From assembly GCF_902497855.1 (NCBI RefSeq), contig NZ_CABVHU010000001.1:997360-1061359 (forward strand): a stretch of 64,000 nucleotides of DNA, given 5' to 3'. Shown in pieces: positions 27,814 through 37,605 of this stretch (positions are counted from its first letter, which is position 1; each line of letters starts with the position of its first letter). The translations under genes were made by a program, and so were the position numbers. The notes under the pieces are model-generated. The model made no database searches. It had not been told where the DNA came from and saw nothing but the letters and a program-made list of their open reading frames with translations. The DNA is from Pseudomonas fluorescens. GTDB taxonomy: Bacteria > Pseudomonadota > Gammaproteobacteria > Pseudomonadales > Pseudomonadaceae.

Positions 27814-30069
27814 ATGTATAAAGATTTGAAATTCCCGGTCCTGATCGTTCATCGCGACTTCAAGGCCGACACCGTCGCCGGTGACCGTGTGCGGGGCATT
27901 GCCCGGGAGCTGGAGCAGGAAGGCTTCAGTATCCTCGGCGCCGTGGATTACACCGAAGGGCGCCTCGTCGCCTCGACCCATCACGGCCTTTCGTGCATGT
28001 TGATCGCCGCCGAGGACGCCAGTACAAACTCGCACCTGCTGCACAACATGGCCGAGCTGATCGGCCTGGCGCGGGTGCGTGCGCCGGACCTGCCGATTTT
28101 CGCCCTGGGCGAACAGGTGACCCTGGAGAACGCCCCGGCCGACGCCATGGCTGAACTCAATCAGCTGCGCGGCATTCTGTACCTGTTCGAAGACACCGTG
28201 CCGTTCCTCGCCCGACAGGTGGCCCGCGCTGCGCGCAAATACCTGGATGGCCTTCTGCCGCCGTTCTTCAAGGCCCTGGTGCAACATACCGCCGACTCCA
28301 ATTATTCCTGGCACACGCCCGGTCATGGCGGTGGCGTGGCGTATCACAAAAGCCCGGTGGGGCAGGCGTTCCACCAGTTTTTCGGAGAAAACACCCTGCG
28401 TTCGGATTTGTCGGTGTCGGTGCCGGAACTGGGTTCGCTGCTCGATCACACCGGTCCCCTGGCAGAAGCCGAGGCCCGTGCCGCCCGCAACTTCGGCGCC
28501 GATCACACCTTCTTCGTCATCAACGGCACCTCGACCGCCAACAAGATCGTCTGGCATTCGATGGTCGCCCGGGATGACCTGGTGCTGGTGGATCGCAACT
28601 GCCACAAGTCGGTGCTGCATTCGATCATCATGACCGGGGCCATTCCGCTGTACCTGTGCCCGGAGCGTAACGAGCTGGGGATCATCGGCCCGATTCCATT
28701 GAGCGAATTCAGCCGCGAATCGATCCAGGCCAAGATCGACGCCAGCCCGCTGACCAAGGGCCGGGCGCCCAAAGTCAAACTCGCGGTGATCACCAACTCC
28801 ACCTATGACGGCCTCTGTTACAACGCCGAGCTGATCAAGCAGAACCTGGGCACCAGCGTCGAGGTCTTGCACTTCGACGAGGCCTGGTACGCTTATGCGG
28901 CCTTCCATGAATTTTTCGCCGGGCGTTACGGCATGGGCACTTCCCGCAGTGAAGACAGCCCGCTGGTGTTCACCACCCATTCCACCCACAAGCTGTTGGC
29001 CGCGTTCAGCCAGGCCTCGATGATTCACGTCCAGGACGGCGGCGCACGGCAGCTGGACCGGGATCGCTTCAACGAAGCGTTCATGATGCACATCTCCACC
29101 TCGCCGCAGTACAGCATCATCGCGTCCCTGGACGTGGCATCGGCCATGATGGAGGGCCCGGCAGGACGTTCGCTGTTGCAGGAAATGTTCGACGAGGCCC
29201 TGAGTTTTCGGCGGGCCCTGGCCAATCTGCGGCAGCACATTGCCAAGGATGACTGGTGGTTTTCCATCTGGCAGCCACCATCGGTGGAAGGCATCGACCG
29301 TGTCGTCACCGAAGACTGGTTGCTGCAAGCCGACGCCGACTGGCACGGTTTTGGCGGCGTGACCGACGACTACGTCCTGCTCGATCCGATCAAGGTCACC
29401 CTGGTGATGCCGGGCTTGACCGCAGGCGGAGCACTCAGCGAGCGCGGGATTCCGGCGGCGGTGGTCAGCAAGTTCCTCTGGGAGCGTGGGCTGGTCGTCG
29501 AGAAGACCGGGCTGTACTCCTTCCTGGTGCTGTTTTCCATGGGCATCACCAAGGGCAAGTGGAGCACGCTGCTGACCGAGTTGCTGGAATTCAAGCGCAG
29601 CTACGATGCCAACGTCAGTCTCGCCAGCTGCCTGCCGTGCGTGGCACAAGCGAATGTCGCGCGCTATCAGGGCATGGGGCTACGCGATCTGTGCGATCAA
29701 TTGCACGCCTGCTACCGCAGCAACGCCACGGCCAAACACCTCAAGCGCATGTACACCGTACTGCCGGAAGTCGCCATAAAGCCATCCGACGCCTATGATC
29801 AGTTGGTACGAGGCGACGTTGAAGCGGTGTCGATCGATGACCTGGACGGGCGGATCGCCGCGGTGATGCTGGTGCCGTACCCGCCGGGGATACCGTTGAT
29901 CATGCCCGGCGAACGTTTTACCGGATCGACACGCTCGATCATCGATTACCTGGCATTTGCCCGTACGTTTGACAGCAGTTTTCCGGGATTTGTCGTTGAT
30001 GTGCATGGCTTGCAACACGAAGACGAGGGCAATGGACGGCATTACACCGTCGATTGCATCAAGGAATGA
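27814..30069 (+). CDS. ldcA: Lysine/arginine/ornithine decarboxylase (PLP, fold III; LdcA type)
   Basis: A 751-aa pyridoxal-phosphate decarboxylase of the large inducible type. The N-terminal wing domain (about 1-140) precedes the PLP domain, which contains NYSWHTPGHGGGVAYHKSPVG, DHTFFVINGTSTANKIV and FTTHSTHKLLAAFSQASMIH with the PLP lysine at about 393; the C-terminal domain follows. The corresponding P. aeruginosa gene, PA1818, is LdcA, which decarboxylates lysine to cadaverine in arginine-dependent lysine catabolism. Specificity is inferred from synteny. A GNAT-family gene follows in the same direction. Confidence 0.93.
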   Translation: MYKDLKFPVLIVHRDFKADTVAGDRVRGIARELEQEGFSILGAVDYTEGRLVASTHHGLSCMLIAAEDASTNSHLLHNMAELIGLARVRAPDLPIFALGEQVTLENAPADAMAELNQLRGILYLFEDTVPFLARQVARAARKYLDGLLPPFFKALVQHTADSNYSWHTPGHGGGVAYHKSPVGQAFHQFFGENTLRSDLSVSVPELGSLLDHTGPLAEAEARAARNFGADHTFFVINGTSTANKIVWHSMVARDDLVLVDRNCHKSVLHSIIMTGAIPLYLCPERNELGIIGPIPLSEFSRESIQAKIDASPLTKGRAPKVKLAVITNSTYDGLCYNAELIKQNLGTSVEVLHFDEAWYAYAAFHEFFAGRYGMGTSRSEDSPLVFTTHSTHKLLAAFSQASMIHVQDGGARQLDRDRFNEAFMMHISTSPQYSIIASLDVASAMMEGPAGRSLLQEMFDEALSFRRALANLRQHIAKDDWWFSIWQPPSVEGIDRVVTEDWLLQADADWHGFGGVTDDYVLLDPIKVTLVMPGLTAGGALSERGIPAAVVSKFLWERGLVVEKTGLYSFLVLFSMGITKGKWSTLLTELLEFKRSYDANVSLASCLPCVAQANVARYQGMGLRDLCDQLHACYRSNATAKHLKRMYTVLPEVAIKPSDAYDQLVRGDVEAVSIDDLDGRIAAVMLVPYPPGIPLIMPGERFTGSTRSIIDYLAFARTFDSSFPGFVVDVHGLQHEDEGNGRHYTVDCIKE

Positions 30070-30083
30070 GGACCTTTCCCAGT

Positions 30084-30698
30084 ATGCAACCGGTCATGAA
30101 TCCGCAATACCCAGGGCTGTCGGTGCGCGTTGCCGACGATGGTTTCGCCGCTTATATCTGGGGCAGTGATTTCAGTTTTGAAGTCGCGGCCTATGGCGCC
30201 GCCGACATCGGCAAGCCGGTGGAGCGCTGGCCCGTGACGCCCATCACGCCTTACCGCAAGTGCTACGGCATCGATCCCGAGGAATTCAGCAGTTTCCACG
30301 AGGCGACCGACAGCGAGATTTTCATGGCTTATCTCGATGACGAGCCGGTGGGGCATCTGGTGGTGAGCACCAACTGGAACGGCTTTGCCCATATCGATGA
30401 GTTGGCGGTGCATGCGCCGGCCCGCCGACACGGTGTGGCCAAGGCGCTGCTGGATGTGGCGCAGTTCTGGAGTCGCAAGAAAAAACTGCCGGGCATCATG
30501 CTTGAAACCCAGAACAATAACCTGGGCGCCTGTCGGCTTTATGAGCGTTGCGGCTTCACCGTGGGCGGAATCGATCATCTGCGCTATCGCGGCATTGATC
30601 CGAACACCGCCGAAGTGGCGCTGTTCTGGTACCGATTGTTCGATAACCCGCTGGAAAATCCGTTTAGCTCGTCAGCATCGCCGCGGCTTGTTCCGTGA
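30084..30698 (+). CDS. GNAT family N-acetyltransferase
   Basis: A 204-aa acetyl-CoA-dependent acetyltransferase. The core of the domain is AHIDELAVHAPARRHGVAKALLDVA (acetyl-CoA pyrophosphate loop) and MLETQNNNLGACRLYERCGF (beta-5 region). The ATG at 30084 follows GAGGACC; an ATG at 30066 overlaps the ldcA stop but has no spacer from the nearest purine box. The preceding gene makes diamines and several GNAT enzymes acetylate polyamines, so cadaverine acetylation is a reasonable but unproved idea. The 3' end overlaps the convergent LysR gene by 35 bases. Confidence 0.88.
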   Translation: MQPVMNPQYPGLSVRVADDGFAAYIWGSDFSFEVAAYGAADIGKPVERWPVTPITPYRKCYGIDPEEFSSFHEATDSEIFMAYLDDEPVGHLVVSTNWNGFAHIDELAVHAPARRHGVAKALLDVAQFWSRKKKLPGIMLETQNNNLGACRLYERCGFTVGGIDHLRYRGIDPNTAEVALFWYRLFDNPLENPFSSSASPRLVP

Positions 30699-31557
30699 CA
30701 ATGTCCAGCAATGCCTGAACGGCCAGCGAGGGTTCGCCGTTTTTCAAGGTCAGGGCATAAAGGCTGATCGGCACCGCGGGCGCCAGCGGGCAAGCGTCGA
30801 GCCCGGTCGATCTGGCCCCGAGCGCGGTAAACGGGTCGACGATCGCCAGGCCTTCGCCGGCCTCGACCATGCTGCGCATCATCTGATGAGTCTGCACCCG
30901 GGTATGGACCACAGGGGTCGGGCGTAACGCGTGCAGTTTGTGGTCGAGCGCCGGGCTCAACGGATCATGGCCTTCCAGCCCCACCATCGATTGACCCGCC
31001 AGGTCTTGCAGCGAGATGTACTTCTGTTTGGGTTGCAGCCAGCCATGGGGGGCGAGCAGCTGGAGTTTGCCTTGGGCAATCACCTGGCAATGGATGTCGG
31101 CGTGATCGGGGTCGTGCAGGCTCAGGCCCAGATCGCTTTCGCGCAGCAGCAGGCTTTTGACGATCTCGCGGGTGGGTTGGCTCAGCAGGCTGCAAGGCGC
31201 GTCGGGCAGGCGTCGGCGCAAGGTCGCGATGCTCTGCGGCAACAGCTGTTGGGCCAAGGGCGGGGTGCAGATGATGCGCAGGGGCGGGGCTTGATATTGC
31301 TTGAGGCTGCTGGCCAGGCGCTGGACCGGTTCAAGGGCGTCATACACGTGGGCGATTTCCACCTGCAACGCCCGCGCCTCGCGCGTGGCCTGCAGGCGTC
31401 CACGCACGCTGGAAAACAGCATGAAACCCAACTGGTCCTCGGCATCGCGCAGAATGCGTTCAACTTCGGCCACCGGCAACTGCAGCCATTCGGCGGCGGT
31501 GCCCAGGTGACCGGTCTGCAACAGCGCCTGGATCACTTCGATATGACGTAAACGCAT
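30664..31557 (-). CDS. LysR family transcriptional regulator
   Basis: A 297-aa regulator with an N-terminal winged HTH (MRLRHIEVIQALLQTGHLGT onward) and a periplasmic-binding-like effector domain (about 90-297). The recognition helix PVAEVERILRDAEDQLG departs from the usual QPAVSRALRHLE pattern, but the overall form and length are normal. It converges on the ldcA/GNAT pair. The target genes are not evident; no divergent neighbour lies close enough to suggest classic LysR autoregulation. Confidence 0.88.
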   Translation of the reverse strand: MRLRHIEVIQALLQTGHLGTAAEWLQLPVAEVERILRDAEDQLGFMLFSSVRGRLQATREARALQVEIAHVYDALEPVQRLASSLKQYQAPPLRIICTPPLAQQLLPQSIATLRRRLPDAPCSLLSQPTREIVKSLLLRESDLGLSLHDPDHADIHCQVIAQGKLQLLAPHGWLQPKQKYISLQDLAGQSMVGLEGHDPLSPALDHKLHALRPTPVVHTRVQTHQMMRSMVEAGEGLAIVDPFTALGARSTGLDACPLAPAVPISLYALTLKNGEPSLAVQALLDIVTEQAAAMLTS

Positions 31558-31645
31558 GCGTGAAGTCCATGTTCGGCAGGTGAGGGAGTCAGTGATTGAA
31601 TCCTAACCCAAGTGCGCGCATATGACTTCTGCTCATAACAGCCGG

Positions 31646-31906
31646 TTATGAGGCGACGGTGGTTTCCGGCATCTGGCCGACATAAGTGTCAGGTTCGCGC
31701 GTGACAGTGACCTTCGATTGAATCAGCTCAAACCGGTTGTCATCGATTTTTTTCATTCGGTCGCCAATGGCCAGCTTATAGGTAGTGACAGGCACCGAGC
31801 CGGTAAGACCGTCTGCCGACGGGGTGGAGTCCTGGAACTCATGCACTAGATAAACGCGGCCTTCCGCGTCTCTTGCATGGAACTGACCGACGAGTACTGC
31901 TGCCAT
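31646..31906 (-). CDS. Small hypothetical protein, 86 aa
   Basis: I do not recognise a named family. The protein is polar, with a strand-rich pattern (VLVGQFHARDAEGRVYLVHEF) and no signal peptide. AGAGG lies ten bases before the ATG, and codon use is normal for the genome, so it is likely real. Such small proteins with a HARD..GR..LVHEF core recur in Pseudomonas, but no function can be given. Confidence 0.7.
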   Translation of the reverse strand: MAAVLVGQFHARDAEGRVYLVHEFQDSTPSADGLTGSVPVTTYKLAIGDRMKKIDDNRFELIQSKVTVTREPDTYVGQMPETTVAS

Positions 31907-32079
31907 CTGCTTAAAACCTCTGGAGATAAATCACTCAATTTGCGGGTTGGTAGACCGTGGTTGGGCGAAGTAAGTTTTCCTGCTGGAAAAAAATAGTCAG
32001 GGGCGGTGTTTAAGTCGCCGCTGCTTGAATCGTCATCTATAACTACTAGCTCTTTCTATCGGATAGTCGAGAATCTTCC

Positions 32080-32640
32080 ATGAGCAATGTCTACACGATC
32101 GCCGTACTGGTCGGCAGCTTGAGAAAGGAATCGATCAATCGCAAGGTGGCCCTGGCCCTGGCCGATCTGGCACCGGCGAATCTCAAGCTGAACATCATCG
32201 AAATCGGCGACCTGCCGCTCTACAACGAAGACATCGATGGCGCTTCACCGCCGGCAGCCTACAGTACTTTCCGACAACAAGTGAGCTCATCCGACGCGTT
32301 GCTGTTCGTGACCCCCGAATACAACCGTTCGGTACCGGCGCCCTTGAAGAATGCGATCGACGTCGGTTCGCGTCCCTATGGCCAGAGCGCCTGGGGCGGC
32401 AAGCCGGGGGCGGTGATCAGCGTTTCACCGGGGGCGGTGGGCGGATTTGGTGCCAACCATCACTTGCGCCAGTCCATGGTGTTCCTCGATGTACCCTGCA
32501 TGCAGCAGCCGGAAGCCTATCTGAGCGGCGCCGGTTCGGCGTTCGACGAGGCGGGCAAGCTGTCCGAGACAGTCAAGCCGTTCCTGCAGAAATTCATCAA
32601 TGCCTACGGAAAATGGGTCGAACAGCACAAGAAAGAGTGA
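32080..32640 (+). CDS. NADPH-dependent FMN reductase / quinone reductase
   Basis: A 186-aa flavodoxin-fold oxidoreductase. The FMN phosphate loop is GSLRKESINRKVA (12-24) and the second family motif is TPEYNRSVPAPLKNAID (about 86-102). It resembles the ChrR/YieF-type reductases that use NAD(P)H to reduce quinones, chromate or free FMN. It is upstream of arsR-arsB on the same strand, but a 240-base gap with a REP cluster separates them, and it is shorter than true ArsH, so a direct role in arsenic resistance is doubtful. Confidence 0.9.
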   Translation: MSNVYTIAVLVGSLRKESINRKVALALADLAPANLKLNIIEIGDLPLYNEDIDGASPPAAYSTFRQQVSSSDALLFVTPEYNRSVPAPLKNAIDVGSRPYGQSAWGGKPGAVISVSPGAVGGFGANHHLRQSMVFLDVPCMQQPEAYLSGAGSAFDEAGKLSETVKPFLQKFINAYGKWVEQHKKE

Positions 32641-32647
32641 AGAACCC

Positions 32648-32792
32648 TGTAGGAGCGAGCTTGCTCGCGATGGTGTGTCAGTCGACACCTATGTGACTGA
32701 CACACCTTCGCGAGCAAGCTTGCTCCTACAACATGGGTGTCAGTTGGCACCATGTTGCTGACACACCCTCGCGAGCAAGCTTGCTCCTACAC
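32648..32792. repeat. Triple REP cluster upstream of arsR
   Basis: TGTAGGAGCGAGCTTGCTCG at 32648 is followed by two inverted copies ending CGAGCAAGCTTGCTCCTACA at about 32730 and CTCCTAC at 32791. The last two copies lie in direct orientation, about 62 bases apart, each preceded by GTGT/TGACACAC. Confidence 0.85.
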
Positions 32793-32827
32793 CAGGAATG
32801 GGTTACTCCGGGAATCAGTGCTTTACT

Positions 32828-32852
32828 GTATATTCGAAATTCCATATATTCA
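32828..32852. promoter_or_regulatory. Candidate ArsR operator/promoter
   Basis: GTATATTCGAAATTCCATATATTCA precedes the arsR start by about 30 bases. It has the AT-rich, TATTC-repeated form of ArsR sites and is the only AT-rich stretch between the REP cluster and the gene. This is inferred from pattern and position only. Confidence 0.4.
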
Positions 32853-32881
32853 CGCTTCGTTACCCCAGAAGCGTGCTCCCC

Positions 32882-33229
32882 ATGTCCGACTCCCGCAGTC
32901 CAGTCGATATTTTCAAGGCCCTCGCCGATGACACCCGCAGTCGAATCGCCTTGCTGATTGCCCGCGAAGGCGAGTTGTGCGTGTGCGAGTTGACCGCCGG
33001 GCTGGACCTCAGCCAACCGAAGATTTCCCGTCACCTGGCGCTCTTGCGCAGCAATGGCCTGTTGACGGACCGGCGCCAGGGACAATGGGTGTTTTATCGC
33101 CTGCACCCGGACTTGTCGCCCTGGGTGATCACGCTATTGCAGGGCGCGCTGGCCGATCATCAAGGCTGGCTGGCGGCGGATGTTGCGCGACTGCACGCCA
33201 TGAGCGACCGACCTGAACGCTGCTGTTGA
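32882..33229 (+). CDS. arsR: ArsR/SmtB family metalloregulatory repressor
   Basis: The 115-aa winged-helix repressor starts at ATG 32882 (a longer reading enters the promoter). The alpha-3 sensor motif ELCVCELT carries the paired cysteines that bind As(III), and DLSQPKISRHLALLRSNGLL is the recognition helix. A third cysteine source is the C-terminal CC. Arsenite binding would release DNA and induce the downstream arsB pump gene, which begins 42 bases later. Confidence 0.94.
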   Translation: MSDSRSPVDIFKALADDTRSRIALLIAREGELCVCELTAGLDLSQPKISRHLALLRSNGLLTDRRQGQWVFYRLHPDLSPWVITLLQGALADHQGWLAADVARLHAMSDRPERCC

Positions 33230-33271
33230 CCCCTGATTTTCGTTTCGCCCCCTTTTTGAAGGCTGTTGTGC

Positions 33272-34555
33272 ATGCTCATTGCGTCGTTGATTTTCCTGCT
33301 GACCATCACCCTGGTGATCTGGCAACCCCAAGGCCTCGGCGTCGGCTGGAGTGCGGTATTCGGCGCAGTGCTGGCGTTGATCTTCGGCGTGGTGCACCTG
33401 GGCGACATCCCGATTGTGTGGCAGATCATCTGGAACGCCACCGGCACCTTTGTCGCCCTGATCATTATCAGCCTGTTGCTGGACGAGGCGGGGTTCTTCG
33501 CCTGGGCGGCGCTGCATGTGGCGCGCTGGGGTCGGGGCAGTGGACGCAAGTTGTTTGCTTATATGGTGCTGCTTGGAGCGCTGGTCTCGGCGTTGTTTGC
33601 CAATGACGGTGCGGCGTTGATTCTTACGCCGATCGTGATTTCCATGCTGCTGGCCCTGCGGTTTTCTCCGGCGGCCACCCTGGCGTTCGTCATGGGCGCC
33701 GGTTTCATTGCCGACACCGCGAGTCTGCCGCTGGTAGTGTCTAACCTGGTCAACATTGTTTCCGCAGACTTCTTCAATATCACGTTCAATCGTTATGCGG
33801 CCGTCATGATCCCGGTCAACCTGGTGAGCGTCGCAGCGACCCTTGGGATGTTGATGTGGTTTTTCCGGCGCGACATCCCCAAGGATTATGACCCCGAGCA
33901 GCTGGAACACCCGGCATCCGCGATCCATGACAACGCGACGTTTTTTGCCGGTTGGGCGGTCCTGGCGATTCTGCTGCTCGGCTGCTTCGCCCTGGAACCG
34001 CTGGGCATTCCGATCAGTGCCATTTCGGCGGTGTGCGCAGCGTTGCTGTTGGCCATCGCTGCCCGTGGCCACAGGATTTCCACGCGCAAGGTCCTCAAGG
34101 AAGCGCCATGGCAGATCGTGATCTTCTCACTGGGCATGTACCTGGTGGTCTACGGCCTGCGCAACGCCGGGCTCACCGGCTACCTGGCCGGCTGGCTGGA
34201 CGGCTTTGCCCATTACGGCATCTGGGGCGCGGCCATGGGCACCGGGGTGCTGACGGCGCTGCTGTCGTCGATGATGAATAATTTGCCGACCGTGCTGATC
34301 GGGTTGCTGTCGATCGAGGCCAGCCAGGCAGCGGGGGTGGTGAAGGAGGCGATGATCTATGCCAACGTCATCGGCAGTGACCTGGGGCCGAAAATCACGC
34401 CGATCGGCAGTCTGGCGACGTTGTTGTGGCTGCATGTGCTGCAGCGCAAGAACATTCGGATTGGTTGGGGGTATTACTTCAAGGTCGGGATTGTGTTGAC
34501 GGTGCCGGTGTTGTTGGTGACGTTGGCGGCGTTGGCAGTGCGGTTGTCCATCTAG
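33272..34555 (+). CDS. arsB: Arsenite efflux pump ArsB
   Basis: A 427-aa inner-membrane carrier with about 12 hydrophobic segments. It contains the ArsB signatures [39 protein letters not shown] and [11 protein letters not shown]. The pump expels arsenite or antimonite using the proton gradient. The ATG at 33272 has GAAGG nine bases upstream. No arsC reductase or arsH follows in the window, so the operon is minimal here and arsenate reduction must be encoded elsewhere. Confidence 0.95.
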   Translation: MLIASLIFLLTITLVIWQPQGLGVGWSAVFGAVLALIFGVVHLGDIPIVWQIIWNATGTFVALIIISLLLDEAGFFAWAALHVARWGRGSGRKLFAYMVLLGALVSALFANDGAALILTPIVISMLLALRFSPAATLAFVMGAGFIADTASLPLVVSNLVNIVSADFFNITFNRYAAVMIPVNLVSVAATLGMLMWFFRRDIPKDYDPEQLEHPASAIHDNATFFAGWAVLAILLLGCFALEPLGIPISAISAVCAALLLAIAARGHRISTRKVLKEAPWQIVIFSLGMYLVVYGLRNAGLTGYLAGWLDGFAHYGIWGAAMGTGVLTALLSSMMNNLPTVLIGLLSIEASQAAGVVKEAMIYANVIGSDLGPKITPIGSLATLLWLHVLQRKNIRIGWGYYFKVGIVLTVPVLLVTLAALAVRLSI

Positions 34556-34563
34556 AGCGCGTC

Positions 34564-34665
34564 GGCCTGTTCGCGGGCAAGCCTCGCTCCTACAGTATTG
34601 GGTAGATCACAGAATGTGCGAACGACACAAGCCCTGTAGGAGCGAGGCTTGCCCGCGAACAGGCC
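34564..34665. repeat. REP/REPIN pair after arsB
   Basis: GGCCTGTTCGCGGGCAAGCC and GGCTTGCCCGCGAACAGGCC flank an unpaired core, with CTCGCTCCTACAG/CTGTAGGAGCGAG inside. It lies between the converging arsB and DUF1853 genes. Confidence 0.85.
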
Positions 34666-34684
34666 ATAGCAATCACCTCAAAAT

Positions 34685-35635
34685 TTAACCACTGCCCGGC
34701 ACATTCGGCCAGAGATCCGCCACCAGGAACAACCGTTCCGCTTCCTCCCAATCCCCATCGCCATTCTCCACCAATCGCACCAGCAACTGCGCCGGGGCCA
34801 GTGGCTCCAGCTCGCTGAGCCACGCATCCAGCTGCCCGGTATTCCAGGTCTGCTCCACCGGATAATGCGCCGGTGCCAGCCAGGCATGGCGGGGCAGGGG
34901 TTGCCAGCGGCCGAACGGGCGCTGCACGACAAAGTCCGCCCAGTCCTTTTGATGCAACCAGCTGCCACGCAAATGCTGCGGATGCGCGCCGTCTGGCGGT
35001 GCGGACTGCCCCGGCCACGGGTACAGCAAATAGCCGCCGAGCCACAAATGCGCACTGAACTGCTGGATATCCAGCGCCGCCAGTACCTCACGGCTCTCCG
35101 GGCGAGCGGAAATCGGCAATTGGTGCTGGCTGAGGTGGGCGAGTTTGCGGTCCAGCCGATCGTGGCAGCCGGGGCCGAGCCACTGCGCCGTGTCGTGTCC
35201 GTCGCCGTTCTGCGGGCCGAGGTAGAGTTTGATCGCCAGTTCCAGGTGGTGCACGCCGTCGCAATCGCGCAGCAACATGTCCAGTTCGCCCAGGGTGTGA
35301 CCCTCGCGGCGGATCGGCATGTTGGCGGCAATCAGTTCGATGCCCGGTGCGTGACGCACCGCGTACTGCCACAGACGTTCGTAATACAAACCCAGGCGCC
35401 GGGTCCTGGCCTGGGCCAGCCAGTGCAGCAGGTCATAACTGTCGCGATCGAGCTGGCGCAGCCACAGCTCCAGCCGTTGCGGCGCCTGTACCCAGTCACT
35501 GCCGGCCAGCGGGTGGCGCTGCGGCCACGGGGTGACGTCGAGCATCGGTGGCGCGAGGATGACCCAGGCCAGGTCGCGCACTTCGGGGTGGCGCAACTGG
35601 TGGGGTAACTGCAACAAATCGGGAAATAGGATCAT
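34685..35635 (-). CDS. DUF1853 family protein
   Basis: A 316-aa cytoplasmic protein. The chain contains [20 protein letters not shown] and [12 protein letters not shown], which resemble the catalytic motif II/III of PD-(D/E)XK nuclease folds (ELD...E.K). The function of DUF1853 proteins is unknown to me. The gene is divergent from nadK. Nuclease activity is an idea drawn from the ELD/ELAIK spacing. Confidence 0.85.
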   Translation of the reverse strand: MILFPDLLQLPHQLRHPEVRDLAWVILAPPMLDVTPWPQRHPLAGSDWVQAPQRLELWLRQLDRDSYDLLHWLAQARTRRLGLYYERLWQYAVRHAPGIELIAANMPIRREGHTLGELDMLLRDCDGVHHLELAIKLYLGPQNGDGHDTAQWLGPGCHDRLDRKLAHLSQHQLPISARPESREVLAALDIQQFSAHLWLGGYLLYPWPGQSAPPDGAHPQHLRGSWLHQKDWADFVVQRPFGRWQPLPRHAWLAPAHYPVEQTWNTGQLDAWLSELEPLAPAQLLVRLVENGDGDWEEAERLFLVADLWPNVPGSG

Positions 35636-35743
35636 CTTGCGAGCATAGCCTCAATCGTGAGTACACCGTTGTGGCTGAAAGGATTTTGTCTATCCCGCGC
35701 TTTCGCCCATAATCGTGTTTTTCGCCGGCCTCGCAGGAAATCC

Positions 35744-36634
35744 ATGGAGCAATTTCGTAATATCGGCATCATCGGTCGCCTGGGCAGTTCGCAGGTGCTG
35801 GATACCGTCCGCCGACTGAAACGGTTTCTGCTCGATCGTCACTTGCACGTGATTCTCGAAGACACCATTGCCGAAGTCTTGCCCGGTCATGGCCTGCAAA
35901 CCTCGTCACGCAAGATGCTCGGCGAAGTCTGTGACATGGTGATTGTGGTCGGCGGTGACGGCAGCCTGTTGGGTGCCGCGCGGGCGCTGGCCCGACACAA
36001 TATCCCGGTGCTGGGCATCAACCGCGGCAGCCTGGGTTTCCTGACCGATATTCGCCCCGACGAACTGGAAGTGAAGGTCGCCGAAGTGCTCGACGGCCAC
36101 TACCTGGTGGAAAACCGCTTCCTGCTGCAGGCCGAAGTCCGGCGCCATGCCGAGGCCATAGGCCAGGGCGATGCGCTGAACGACGTGGTGCTGCACCCTG
36201 GCAAATCGACGCGGATGATCGAGTTCGAGCTGTACATCGACGGCCAGTTCGTCTGCAGCCAGAAGGCCGACGGCCTGATCGTCGCCACGCCCACCGGCTC
36301 GACGGCCTACGCGTTGTCGGCGGGCGGCCCGATCATGCACCCCAAGCTCGACGCCATTGTGATTGTGCCGATGTACCCCCATACCTTGTCAGGCAGGCCG
36401 ATCGTGGTCGATGGCAACAGTGAGCTGAAAATCGTCGTGTCCAAGGATATGCAGATCTACCCGCAAGTGTCCTGTGACGGGCAGAACCATTTCACCTGCG
36501 CGCCCGGCGACACCATTACCATCAACAAGAAAGCGCAGAAGTTGCGGCTGATTCATCCGCTCGACCACAACTACTATGAGGTGTGCCGGACCAAACTCGG
36601 CTGGGGCAGTCGATTGGGTGGTGGAGGCGACTGA
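35744..36634 (+). CDS. nadK: NAD(+) kinase
   Basis: The 296-aa enzyme phosphorylates NAD to NADP. The GGDG motif is at 70-73 with catalytic D72, followed by NRGSLGFLTD and TPTGSTAYALSAGGP. The ATG at 35744 is preceded by CAGGAAATCC; the longer frame from 35657 lacks homology. Its stop codon overlaps the following start as TGATG, so the two genes are translationally coupled. Confidence 0.97.
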   Translation: MEQFRNIGIIGRLGSSQVLDTVRRLKRFLLDRHLHVILEDTIAEVLPGHGLQTSSRKMLGEVCDMVIVVGGDGSLLGAARALARHNIPVLGINRGSLGFLTDIRPDELEVKVAEVLDGHYLVENRFLLQAEVRRHAEAIGQGDALNDVVLHPGKSTRMIEFELYIDGQFVCSQKADGLIVATPTGSTAYALSAGGPIMHPKLDAIVIVPMYPHTLSGRPIVVDGNSELKIVVSKDMQIYPQVSCDGQNHFTCAPGDTITINKKAQKLRLIHPLDHNYYEVCRTKLGWGSRLGGGGD

Positions 36635-37605
36635 TGTTCGATCCCGCGCGAGGTTATGACCTGATCGGTGACGTGCACGGTTGCGCTCTGACCCTTGAGC
36701 ACTTGCTCGACCGACTCGGTTATCGAAAACAGGGCGGCGTCTGGCGGCATCCGTCGCGCATGGTGGTGTTCGTCGGCGACATCATCGACCGCGGCCCACG
36801 GATTCGCGAGGCGCTGCACATCGTCCACGACATGGTCGAGGCCGGTCAGGCGCTGTGCATCATGGGCAACCATGAATTCAACGCCCTGGGCTGGAGCACC
36901 CCGGCGCTTCCAGGCAGCGGCAAGCAATTCGTCCGAGAACACACGCCGCGCCATGCCCGTCTGCTCAACGAAACCCTGACCCAGTTCGAACACCACCCGG
37001 CGGACTGGCACGACTTCCTGCAATGGTTCTATGAACTGCCCTTGTTCATCGATGCCGGGCGCTTCCGGGTCGTGCATGCCTGCTGGGATGCCGGCCTGAT
37101 CGAACCGCTGCGGGCCCTGTTCCCCAACGGTTGCGTCGATGAGCATTTCCTCCAGGCCTCGGCGGTGCCCGGCAGTTTTGCCTGCACCGTATTCGATCGC
37201 TTGCTGCGCGGCACCGACATGCGGTTGCCCCATGGGCTGACCATGACCAGCGGTGATGGCCTGACACGGTCGTTCTTCCGCACCAAGTTCTGGGAAGACG
37301 ATCCGCAAACCTACGGAGACATAGTGTTCCAGCCCGATGCATTGCCAGAGCCCGTGGCGCAGACGCCCTTGTCGTCCACCGAGAAAGACACCTTGTTGCG
37401 CTATGGCGTCGACGAGCCTCTGCTGTTCGTCGGTCATTACTGGCGCAGCGGCAAACCGGCACCGATCCGGCCGAACCTGGCCTGCCTCGACTACAGCGCG
37501 GTGCTCTACGGCAAGCTGGTTGCCTATCGCCTGGATCAGGAAACCCGTCTCGACCCGCATAAGTTCGTCTGGGTCGATGTCGAGCGGCCGGAGGTGTTGC
37601 AATGA
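36634..37605 (+). CDS. Metallophosphoesterase (calcineurin-like)
   Basis: A 323-aa enzyme with a complete two-metal motif set: LIGDVHGC (D-x-H), FVGDIIDRGP (GDxxDRGP), IMGNHEF (GNHE) and a later VHACWD. It resembles PrpE/ApaH-type phosphoesterases that hydrolyse nucleoside polyphosphates or phosphoproteins. The substrate cannot be stated. It is overlapped by one base with nadK and by four with the rhomboid gene, giving a tight operon. Confidence 0.92.
   Translation: MFDPARGYDLIGDVHGCALTLEHLLDRLGYRKQGGVWRHPSRMVVFVGDIIDRGPRIREALHIVHDMVEAGQALCIMGNHEFNALGWSTPALPGSGKQFVREHTPRHARLLNETLTQFEHHPADWHDFLQWFYELPLFIDAGRFRVVHACWDAGLIEPLRALFPNGCVDEHFLQASAVPGSFACTVFDRLLRGTDMRLPHGLTMTSGDGLTRSFFRTKFWEDDPQTYGDIVFQPDALPEPVAQTPLSSTEKDTLLRYGVDEPLLFVGHYWRSGKPAPIRPNLACLDYSAVLYGKLVAYRLDQETRLDPHKFVWVDVERPEVLQ

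Noticed and set aside
32080..34555. Four-gene arsenic operon including ArsH
   Set aside because: The flavoprotein gene is too short for ArsH and is separated from arsR by a REP cluster, so only arsR-arsB are taken as the operon.
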